From Gemmobacter sp. (GTDB taxonomy: Bacteria; Pseudomonadota; Alphaproteobacteria; Rhodobacterales; Rhodobacteraceae), in assembly GCA_003509785.1 (NCBI GenBank), contig DOMY01000280.1, positions 1-8,364 on the forward strand: DNA of 8,364 nucleotides. Reading direction: 5' to 3'. A program made the translations under genes and the position numbers. Positions 1-7,155 of the stretch are shown here, piece after piece. Under the pieces are notes generated by a model, which was not told where the DNA came from, did no database searches, and worked only from the letters and a program-made list of their open reading frames with translations. Numbering within the stretch: position 1 is the first letter of the stretch; each line of letters opens with the position of its first letter.

Positions 1-334
1 CGGGCGCCGCAACCTGCCATTGCGCGATGATCTTGCCGCTGCCGCCAGTCTGGCGGCGAGGCCTTGCGCCTGAGGCGACAGGGGCAGATACAGGCAGGCC
101 CGGCACGATCCCGGCGGCGGTGGCGGTGCTATGGGCCGCGCCTGCCATCTACAGGTTGCGTGGCGCGGGCCGCAGGCCGGGCGCGAAACTTATGCACAGA
201 AGAATTTCCTTTACACACTTTCGCTTTGGCCCCACCATATCTAGTAAGGGGCACAAGGGCTTCTGTTGCAACTTGCCCAAACCCCAGCTTCTGGTGTGTA
301 TCCACATATCGGGGCGTCAAGAAAAGGCCGGGCA
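1..334. other. Non-coding or undetermined left-edge region
   Basis: I see no convincing gene in the first 334 bases. Two partial frames touch the left edge. A plus-strand frame from base 2 ends at TGA 71-73 and could be the last 23 codons of an upstream gene; its last residues read SLAARPCA. A minus-strand frame opens at ATG 148 and runs off the edge without a stop, but it has no Shine-Dalgarno sequence. They overlap, so at most one can be real, and neither resembles a family I know. Bases about 190-334 are clearly more AT-rich than the surroundings and carry stops in most frames, which suits a promoter and leader region for the gene starting at 335. Confidence 0.4.
210..241 (+). promoter_or_regulatory. 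Weak candidate promoter for the YbjN-proC operon
   Basis: TTTACA at 210-215 matches the -35 consensus at five of six positions. The best -10-like stretch downstream, CATATC at 236-241, matches at only three positions and sits 20 bases away, which is longer than ideal. It lies in the AT-rich strip before the first gene, the right place for an operon promoter. A second possibility is TTGCCC 273-278 with a poor -10 near 297-302. Both are inferences from consensus only. Confidence 0.2.
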
Positions 335-838
335 ATGTCGCTTGCGGAAGACCTGTATTTCGGTGACGAACTTCACCCCATAGATCTGGCCGAGGTTCTG
401 GCCGCAGATCACCAGTGGGAGTTTGACCGGCTGGCCGACAACCAGATCGCCCTTGCGGTCGAGGGGTTGTGGCGCAGCTATGCCATCACCCTGTCCTGGG
501 CGCCCGGCGATGAAACGCTGCGCCTGATCTGCACCTTTGAAATGGATCCGCCCGCCACCCGCCTGCCGGAACTGTATGATCTGGTGAACCGGGCCAATGA
601 TCAGATCTGGACCGGTGCCTTCACCTTCTGGACGGAGCAGAAGCTGATGGTCTGGCGCTATGGCCTGTCTTTGGCGGGGGGGCAGGTGGCCTGTGTGGAG
701 CAGCTGCATCACATGATCGGAGATGCGGTTTCGGGTTGCGAACGGTTCTATCCGGCGTTCCAGCTGGTCAGCTGGACCGACAAATCCCCGGCCGAAGCCA
801 TGCAGGTCGCCATTGCAGAGGCCTACGGACGCGCCTAA
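335..838 (+). CDS. YbjN domain-containing protein
   Basis: This encodes a 167-residue protein with no signal peptide or membrane segment, so it should be cytoplasmic. It resembles the YbjN family, which has a fold related to type III secretion chaperones and is widespread but poorly understood in proteobacteria; its biochemical role is not established. Visible traits are an acidic N-terminus (MSLAEDLYFGDELHPIDL), a tryptophan-rich middle (WRSYAITLSW, WTGAFTFWTEQ) and a helical C-terminus ending AEAYGRA. I chose ATG 335 because AAAGG at 323-327 sits 7 bases upstream. An in-frame ATG at 266 would add 23 unlikely residues across the leader. It lies 28 bases before proC on the same strand, an arrangement I recall as common in Rhodobacteraceae, so cotranscription is likely. 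The family assignment rests on overall look and context rather than a catalytic motif. Confidence 0.78.
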   Translation: MSLAEDLYFGDELHPIDLAEVLAADHQWEFDRLADNQIALAVEGLWRSYAITLSWAPGDETLRLICTFEMDPPATRLPELYDLVNRANDQIWTGAFTFWTEQKLMVWRYGLSLAGGQVACVEQLHHMIGDAVSGCERFYPAFQLVSWTDKSPAEAMQVAIAEAYGRA

Positions 839-866
839 CCTTCGCCCCGAAGAACAGGGGATTGCT

Positions 867-1675
<809 letters not shown>

Positions 1676-1679
<4 letters not shown>

Positions 1680-2011
1680 CCATCAGCTACGACGATTTCG
1701 CGCGTGTCGACATCCGCGTGGGCCGCATCATCCGCGCCGAACCCTTCCCCGAGGCGCGCAAGCCGGCCTACAAGCTCTGGCTCGATTTCGGGCCGGAGAT
1801 CGGCGAGAAACGGTCTTCGGCGCAGATCACCCGACATTACACGCTGGAAGAGCTGCCGGGGCGGCAGGTGCTGGCCGTTGTGAACTTTCCGCCGCGCCAG
1901 ATCGGCCCGGTGAAATCCGAAGTGCTGGTGCTGGGCCTGCCTGATGCGGATGGCGAGGTGGTGCTGATCGGCCCGGGGCAGGATGTGCCCCTGGGCGGGC
2001 GGATGTTCTGA
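1676..2011 (+). CDS. CsaA-like tRNA-binding domain protein
   Basis: This is a 111-residue stand-alone OB-fold protein of the tRNA-binding-domain family that includes Bacillus CsaA and the C-terminal domain of some methionyl-tRNA synthetases. CsaA has been described as a dimeric chaperone-like protein linked to protein export; the role in alphaproteobacteria is not clear. Residues 10-31 (VDIRVGRIIRAEPFPEARK and on) and the later blocks SSAQITRHYTLEEL and VVNFPPRQIGPVKSEVLVLG follow the family closely, and the length fits a complete protein. No signal peptide is present. It begins inside the proC stop codon (ATGA) and its own TGA shares one base with the next ATG (TGATG at 2009-2013), so three consecutive genes look translationally coupled. 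The csaA symbol is plausible, but orthology to the Bacillus gene cannot be proved here. Confidence 0.9.
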
Positions 2012-2961
2012 TGCTGCGGCTGCTGGTCACCCGCCCGCTGCCCGATGCGGTGATGCAGGCCGCCTGCGCGCGGTTCGAGGTGGTGGCGCGGGCCAGCACC
2101 CTGCCGCTGGAGGCCGCCGAACTGCGCGCGGCGCTGCGGGATTTCGATCTGGTGCTGCCCACGCTGGGCGATCTGTTCTCGGCACAGGTCTTTGCCGATG
2201 TGCCGCAACCCCGCGCCCGGTTGCTGGCTAATTTCGGCGTGGGCTACAACCATATCGACGTGGCTGCCGCCCGGGCCGCCGGTATCGCCGTGACCAATAC
2301 CCCCGGCGCCGTGACGGATGCGACGGCCGATATCGCCCTGACGCTGATCCTGATGACGGCGCGCCGCGCGGGCGAGGGGGAAAGGCTGGTGCGCGCGGGG
2401 CAGTGGCAGGGCTGGCATCCGACGCAGATGCTGGGCCTGCATGTCAGCGGCAAGAAGCTGGGCATCATCGGCATGGGCCGTATCGGCCAGGCCATCGCCC
2501 GGCGCTGCCACTATGGCTTTGGCATGGAGGTGGTGTTTCACAACCGCTCGGCCATTGATCCCGGCCTGCCTGCCCGGCAGGTGCCGCTGACCGAGGTGAT
2601 GGCCGCCGATGTGGTGGTGGTGGCCGTGCCCGGCGGGCCTGAGACGCATCACCTGAGCGGCGCGGCGGAACTGGCGCTGATGGCGCCACATGCGATCATC
2701 GTGAACATCGCGCGGGGCGGCATCGTCGATGAAGCCGCGCTGATCGCCGCCTTGCAGGCGGGGCGCATCGCCTGTGCGGGGCTCGATGTCTATGAACAAG
2801 AACCCGAGGTGCCCGGTGCCTTGCGCGCCCTGGAAAACGTGACGCTGCTGCCGCATCTGGGCACCGCCGCGCTGGAGGTGCGGGTGGCCATGGGGATGAT
2901 GGCTGTCGAAAACCTGATCGCCTGCGCCGAAGGCCGCCCGCTGCCCAATCCCGTAACCTGA
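2011..2961 (+). CDS. D-2-hydroxyacid dehydrogenase (glyoxylate/hydroxypyruvate reductase type)
   Basis: This 316-residue enzyme belongs to the D-isomer-specific 2-hydroxyacid dehydrogenases, which reversibly reduce 2-oxo acids such as glyoxylate or hydroxypyruvate with NAD(P)H. The nucleotide-binding loop is GMGRIG at 154-159. The catalytic residues are recognisable: Arg235 in NIARGG, Glu264 in YEQEP, and His282 in LPHLGTA. The substrate-loop region VGYNHIDV and the block TNTPGAVTDATADIA resemble glyoxylate reductases (GyaR/GhrB type) more than phosphoglycerate dehydrogenase, and there is no ACT domain. After the second strand the sequence is HNRS (177-180); an Arg rather than Asp there usually goes with NADP(H) preference, which is an inference. 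It is coupled to the upstream gene by a 1-base overlap. Exact substrate cannot be read from sequence. Confidence 0.92.
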   Translation: MLRLLVTRPLPDAVMQAACARFEVVARASTLPLEAAELRAALRDFDLVLPTLGDLFSAQVFADVPQPRARLLANFGVGYNHIDVAAARAAGIAVTNTPGAVTDATADIALTLILMTARRAGEGERLVRAGQWQGWHPTQMLGLHVSGKKLGIIGMGRIGQAIARRCHYGFGMEVVFHNRSAIDPGLPARQVPLTEVMAADVVVVAVPGGPETHHLSGAAELALMAPHAIIVNIARGGIVDEAALIAALQAGRIACAGLDVYEQEPEVPGALRALENVTLLPHLGTAALEVRVAMGMMAVENLIACAEGRPLPNPVT

Positions 2962-2972
2962 CCGGAGGTGCC

Positions 2973-3620
2973 ATGATCCTGTCGCGCGGGCGCCGCTATA
3001 TCTTTGTCCATATCCCGAAGACCGGCGGCACGGCGCTGTCCCTCGCGCTGGAAGCGCGGGCGATGAAGGATGACATCCTGATCGGCGATACGCCCAAGGC
3101 CCGCGCCCGGATGCGGCGCTGGAAGGGCGTGAAAAGCCAGGGCCGGTTGTGGAAACATTCGACGCTGGCCGATATCGCCGGGCTGGCGACCGATGACGAA
3201 ATCGCCGGGTTCTTCACCTTCACCCTGGTGCGCAACCCCTGGGATCGCGCGGTCAGCTATTACCACTGGCTGCGCCAGCAGGGCTTTGCCCATCCGGCCG
3301 TGGGTCTGGCCAAGGCGCTGAGCTTCAGCGATTTCCTGCATCACCCGCAGACGCGCACCGCCATGCGGCTCTGGCCCGCGCGAGCCTGGATGACCGACCG
3401 CTTCGGGGTGGAGCGCGCCTCGGCCTGGGTGCGGCTGGAACATCTGGCCGAAGATCTGGCCCCGGTAGAGGCGCAGCTGGGCCTGCGGCTGGGCCATGTG
3501 GCGCGCGCCAATGAAAGCGACCGCGACCGCGACTGGCGGCGCTATTTCTCCGATGCCGATGCGGCACTCGTGGCCGATCACTGCAGCGAAGACATTGCCC
3601 GCTTCGGCTACAGCTTCTGA
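2973..3620 (+). CDS. Sulfotransferase family protein
   Basis: The 215-residue product resembles the sulfotransferase-2 / Sulfotransfer-family proteins, which move a sulfuryl group from PAPS to a carbohydrate or other acceptor. The 5'-phosphosulfate loop is at the N-terminus, VHIPKTGGTALS (residues 12-23), with Lys16 the expected catalytic lysine. The 3'-phosphate-binding site is LVRNPWDRAVSYYHW, with Arg87 and Ser95. No signal peptide or transmembrane segment is visible, so the protein is probably cytosolic. A strong ribosome binding site, GGAGG at 2964-2968, precedes the ATG, and the gene starts 11 bases after the dehydrogenase stop, so it should be the last cistron of the same operon. The acceptor is unknown. 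Its presence beside proline and 2-oxo acid metabolism genes gives no clear functional link. Confidence 0.88.
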   Translation: MILSRGRRYIFVHIPKTGGTALSLALEARAMKDDILIGDTPKARARMRRWKGVKSQGRLWKHSTLADIAGLATDDEIAGFFTFTLVRNPWDRAVSYYHWLRQQGFAHPAVGLAKALSFSDFLHHPQTRTAMRLWPARAWMTDRFGVERASAWVRLEHLAEDLAPVEAQLGLRLGHVARANESDRDRDWRRYFSDADAALVADHCSEDIARFGYSF

Positions 3621-3624
3621 GGGC

Positions 3625-3659
3625 GGCCAAGGCAGGGGGCGCTCGCGCCCCCTCTGGCC
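3625..3659 (+). terminator. Hairpin, candidate terminator of the proC operon
   Basis: A strong two-part stem lies 5 bases after the sulfotransferase stop. The inner arms GGGGGCG (3635-3641) and CGCCCCC (3646-3652) pair perfectly around a CTCG loop, and the outer arms GGCCA (3625-3629) and TGGCC (3655-3659) also pair. TGGCC can alternatively pair with GGCCA at 3663-3667 around a 3-base loop, giving a second possible fold. There is no U-run directly behind the stem; the nearest is in GATATTTT at 3681-3688. It may act as a terminator, an mRNA 3'-end stabiliser, or part of a dispersed repeat. Confidence 0.6.
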
Positions 3660-3672
3660 TGCGGCCATTCAC

Positions 3673-3688
3673 CCCCTGAGGATATTTT
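3673..3688 (+). repeat. CCCCTGAGGATATTTT motif of a likely dispersed intergenic element
   Basis: The hairpin is followed at a short distance by CCCCTGAGGATATTTT. I recall closely similar words, C-run then GAGGATATTT, behind GC-rich hairpins in many intergenic regions of Rhodobacteraceae genomes. Only one copy is in the window, so the repeat status is memory and inference, not something seen here. Confidence 0.4.
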
Positions 3689-3745
3689 GACAACGGGAAG
3701 GGGAAAGCCTTGTGTGGACCCTTGTGCTGCGCGCCCCGGCGCGGC

Positions 3746-3750
3746 AGGGA
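3746..3750 (+). promoter_or_regulatory. Ribosome binding site deciding the recJ start
   Basis: AGGGA lies 6 bases before ATG 3757. The frame is open further upstream to GTG 3712, which is also preceded by an A/G-rich stretch (GGGAAGGGGAAAG, ending at 3707), but the extra 15 residues it would add do not look like a RecJ N-terminus. ATG 3757 gives MKERAFLNVEASLTGRRW, in line with relatives as I recall them. Confidence 0.55.
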
Positions 3751-3756
3751 TGGGGC

Positions 3757-5502
<1,746 letters not shown>

Positions 5503-5538
5503 CGCCAAACGTTTTTCACGGGCACTGCATTTTTTCTC

Positions 5539-5567
5539 TTGCGCGCGTCATCGCGCCGACATAGAAG
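5539..5567 (+). promoter_or_regulatory. Candidate promoter of tRNA-Glu
   Basis: TTGCGC at 5539-5544 keeps the TTG core of a -35 box, and TAGAAG at 5562-5567, spaced by 17 bases, matches the -10 consensus at four positions. The predicted start, near 5574, is about 10 bases before the mature tRNA. The stretch after the -10, GCCCCC, is a GC-rich discriminator of the kind linked to stringent control of stable RNA genes; that part is inference. Confidence 0.4.
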
Positions 5568-5582
5568 GCCCCCACCAACCGC

Positions 5583-5657
5583 GGCCCGTTCGTCTATCGG
5601 TTAGGACACCAGGTTTTCAACCTGGGAAGAGGGGTTCGACTCCCCTACGGGCTGCCA
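5583..5657 (+). tRNA. tRNA-Glu (anticodon TTC)
   Basis: A full cloverleaf can be drawn. The acceptor arms GGCCCGT (5583-5589) and ACGGGCT (5647-5653) pair, with a G-U wobble at position 1:72. The D stem is GTCT/GGAC (5592-5595, 5604-5607). The anticodon stem CCAGG/CCTGG (5609-5613, 5621-5625) holds the loop TTTTCAA with anticodon TTC at 5616-5618. The T arm is AGGGG TTCGACT CCCCT (5630-5646). The discriminator is G5654 and CCA is encoded at 5655-5657. It reads GAA and GAG codons and donates Glu. It is convergent with an integrase gene that stops 5 bases beyond the CCA, so its 3' end is the likely attachment site of the element to the right. Confidence 0.97.
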
Positions 5658-5662
5658 CTTAT
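5630..5662. other. Likely attachment site (attL) at the 3' end of tRNA-Glu
   Basis: Tyrosine integrases of phages and islands often recombine within the T arm and 3' end of a tRNA, restoring the gene from the element's own copy. Here the tRNA is intact, an integrase lies immediately beyond it, and base composition changes at this point. The exact core cannot be defined without the other end. It should lie within the tRNA 3' half, possibly reaching a few bases past CCA. A copy of these bases at the far right end of the element would confirm it. Confidence 0.6.
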
Positions 5663-6763
5663 TCATTTTTTCGCTTTCCTTTCAATAGGTTGTGACACCC
5701 GTGCGTCCAACCCAGCCGATGGGTTGGACAAGTTTCGTTCCGCTTCTGTGCTGGACAGCCCGACAAACCCGCTATCGGCAAGCCGCGAACGATCTGCCTT
5801 TTTGGTGTAGGTCGCGCCTTCCTTGTTGGTCTTGTGGGCCATCACGGCGCGGATTTCGTCGGGTGACTTGCCCGCGTTCGCCATCAAGGTTGCAAGCGAC
5901 TTTCGCAGCCCATGCGCCGAACAAAGCGGGTTGCCTGCGGCCTTGCACTGATCCTTGAACCAGTTGCCCAAAGTCGTCGGCTTGTAGGCCAAGCCGTCGC
6001 CATGCGTGACGAACAGAAACTGGTCACGCGGGACATTGGCCAGTTCTGCGGCAAGTTCTTCGTGGATCGGCAGATCGGCCCCAATTCCCGTCTTGCCGCG
6101 CCTGTAGGTGATCCGATCACCCTGCACATTGCGCCAGCCCATCGCCGCCACGTCTTGCCGCGACGCGCCCGTCCAGAGGAACAGCATCATCGCCAGCCGG
6201 GCCTTGCTGCCCGTCGGATGGTGTTCCTTGAATCGGGCAATCTCTTGATCGGTCCAAGTGTGATAGCCGTCGGCGTTTTCCTTGCGCCTGTCAGCGTATC
6301 GGGCCGGGTTGAACGTCACACCCATTTCCCGCTTGATCGCAAAGTTAAACAGCATGGACAAGTTCTTCTTGACCGTGTTCGCAGCGGTCGGGCCAGACTT
6401 CTTGCCCATAAGCGCTTCGACGTGCTGGGTGCCAAACTTCGCAAAGGGCAGATCGCCCGCGACGCCGCGCAACCAGTCCAATTCGCCCCGGATGCTGCGC
6501 TTGCGGCTTTCCGACAGGTTTCGATACTTCGGGCTGGCCAAATACTGTTCGATCAGCCAAGCCAAGGTGCCTTGGGGCGTTGTGCTGCGGTTCGGTGACT
6601 TCGCGCCCTCAATCGCCGCGTCATAGGCCGCACGGAACGCGACAGCGCCATACGGCCCCGGCAGATAGCAAGTGAAGCCCTTACTTCGAAACCGGAAACG
6701 GGTTTGGCCGTGCCGATCCACGATCCGGGTCACGCCGGGATAAGGGTTCTTGCGTCGGATCAT
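5663..6763 (-). CDS. Tyrosine-type site-specific integrase
   Basis: This 366-residue tyrosine recombinase should catalyse integration and excision of the element at tRNA-Glu. The N-terminal part (about 1-60) has basic residues and aromatic strands suited to arm-site DNA binding, residues about 62-150 form the SAM-like core-binding domain, and the catalytic domain follows. The active-site set is complete: Arg202 in TGASRQD, Lys224 in RRGKTG, His284 and Arg287 in SAHGLRK, His310 in VMAHKT, and Tyr319 in ATYTKKADR. The C-terminus is lysine-rich (ERKAKK), partly because it is encoded across the T-run beside the tRNA. Its ATG overlaps the stop of the preceding gene in an ATGA (6763-6760), and no separate promoter is evident. 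GC is visibly lower than in the chromosomal genes. Truncation is not indicated, so it is probably functional. Confidence 0.95.
   Translation of the reverse strand: MIRRKNPYPGVTRIVDRHGQTRFRFRSKGFTCYLPGPYGAVAFRAAYDAAIEGAKSPNRSTTPQGTLAWLIEQYLASPKYRNLSESRKRSIRGELDWLRGVAGDLPFAKFGTQHVEALMGKKSGPTAANTVKKNLSMLFNFAIKREMGVTFNPARYADRRKENADGYHTWTDQEIARFKEHHPTGSKARLAMMLFLWTGASRQDVAAMGWRNVQGDRITYRRGKTGIGADLPIHEELAAELANVPRDQFLFVTHGDGLAYKPTTLGNWFKDQCKAAGNPLCSAHGLRKSLATLMANAGKSPDEIRAVMAHKTNKEGATYTKKADRSRLADSGFVGLSSTEAERNLSNPSAGLDARVSQPIERKAKK
5705..5729. repeat. Perfect 9-bp inverted repeat in the integrase 3' end
   Basis: GTCCAACCC (5705-5713) and GGGTTGGAC (5721-5729) are perfectly complementary around a 7-base loop, inside the last 25 codons of the integrase gene. 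The right arm with the next base, GGGTTGGACA, recurs at 6782-6791 beyond the other end of the gene. It could be a protein-binding site or an RNA hairpin; there is no T-run on the minus-strand 3' side close enough to make it a typical terminator. Confidence 0.5.
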
Positions 6764-6939
6764 TTCAGTAACCTGTCACAAGGGTTGGACACGGTAGAGG
6801 CTTCGGACTCGCCTTGGAAGATGACGTGAGTTCCATCAGGCTTCACTTCAACTCTGCCGCCCTCATTGCCAGCGGCTTTCATCGCCTTGAGATAGCGAGT
6901 CAGTTCAGACTGTTTCAGAAGTGCGGGACGGTTAGCCAT
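6760..6939 (-). CDS. Small protein of unknown function before integrase (candidate excision factor)
   Basis: The product has 59 residues. The N-terminal half looks helical and basic, NRPALLKQSELTRYLKAMK, and resembles a short DNA-binding helical segment. It is followed by a predicted hairpin, RVEVKPDGTHVIF, and a polar tail. I recall similar small open frames directly before integrases in alphaproteobacterial elements, usually annotated as hypothetical. Position and size fit a recombination directionality factor (excisionase), but no known Xis or AlpA motif can be demonstrated. ATG 6939 is preferred, with AAAGG at plus positions 6946-6950 six bases upstream; an in-frame GTG at 6942 would add one residue. 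It shares one base with the upstream stop (TGATG) and overlaps the integrase start by four bases, so it is translationally coupled on both sides. Confidence 0.75.
   Translation of the reverse strand: MANRPALLKQSELTRYLKAMKAAGNEGGRVEVKPDGTHVIFQGESEASTVSNPCDRLLK
6782..6791. repeat. Second direct copy of GGGTTGGACA
   Basis: GGGTTGGACA here repeats 5721-5730 exactly and in the same orientation. TGTCACAA (6774-6781) directly precedes it, and the same 8-mer occurs inverted at 5690-5697, next to the other GGGTTGGAC copies. The copies therefore bracket the integrase gene. They may be arm-type integrase or excisionase sites, or chance; a 9- or 10-mer match alone within 1 kb is not significant. Confidence 0.35.
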
Positions 6940-7154
6940 CACATACCTTTAGAGGTTGAAAAGTTGATATTGCCGGGTCGGGGCGCAGAGGCGCGGCGGA
7001 TACGGGTTTCCAGATCGGCAAGGGCGTTCGCCATTTCGGCGTCGCTGCCATATTCAACCCGCTTGCCCTCAAACATAACGACTCGTGTTGCACTTGCGCG
7101 CGCCCTGATCAGGGCGTCGCGCAGGGTTTCCAGTTCGGTCGGGTCAATCGCCAT
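6939..7154 (-). CDS. gpW-like phage head-tail joining protein
   Basis: The 71-residue product matches the size and layout of the lambda gpW family, small proteins added to the filled head so that the tail can attach. It has an N-terminal helix (ELETLRDALIRARAS), a short beta hairpin (RVVMFEGKRVEYGS), a second helix (DAEMANALADLETRIRRA) and a polar C-terminal tail ending TSKGM. I chose ATG 7154 because it lies one base after the capsid gene stop. The frame is open to an ATG at 7202, but that would overlap the conserved capsid C-terminus. Ribosome binding is weak (GGAACGG), which suits translational coupling. Its position directly after the capsid gene supports the assignment, which rests on size, secondary-structure pattern and context. 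Confidence 0.78.
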   Translation of the reverse strand: MAIDPTELETLRDALIRARASATRVVMFEGKRVEYGSDAEMANALADLETRIRRASAPRPGNINFSTSKGM

Positions 7155-7155
7155 A

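Noticed and set aside
1..148. Minus-strand partial gene starting at ATG 148
   Set aside because: No Shine-Dalgarno sequence, no recognisable protein, and two other frames over the same bases look equally plausible, so it was not listed as a gene.
266..334. ATG 266 as the start of the YbjN-family gene
   Set aside because: It lacks a good ribosome binding site, and the added residues fall in the AT-rich leader; ATG 335 has AAAGG at suitable spacing.
3687..3715. Perfect TTGACA at 3687-3692 as a recJ promoter
   Set aside because: The hexamers at 16-18 bases spacing (for example TTGTGT at 3710-3715) match the -10 consensus at only two positions, and TTGACA directly continues the likely repeated motif.
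3712..3756. GTG 3712 as the recJ start
   Set aside because: It would add 15 residues (beginning MWTLVLRAPARQ) not expected at a RecJ N-terminus, while ATG 3757 has an adequate ribosome binding site and gives a normal length.
5912..6598. Open plus-strand frame of 228 codons opposite the integrase
   Set aside because: The minus strand encodes an integrase with all six catalytic residues; the plus-strand product matches nothing known to me and has no Shine-Dalgarno support.
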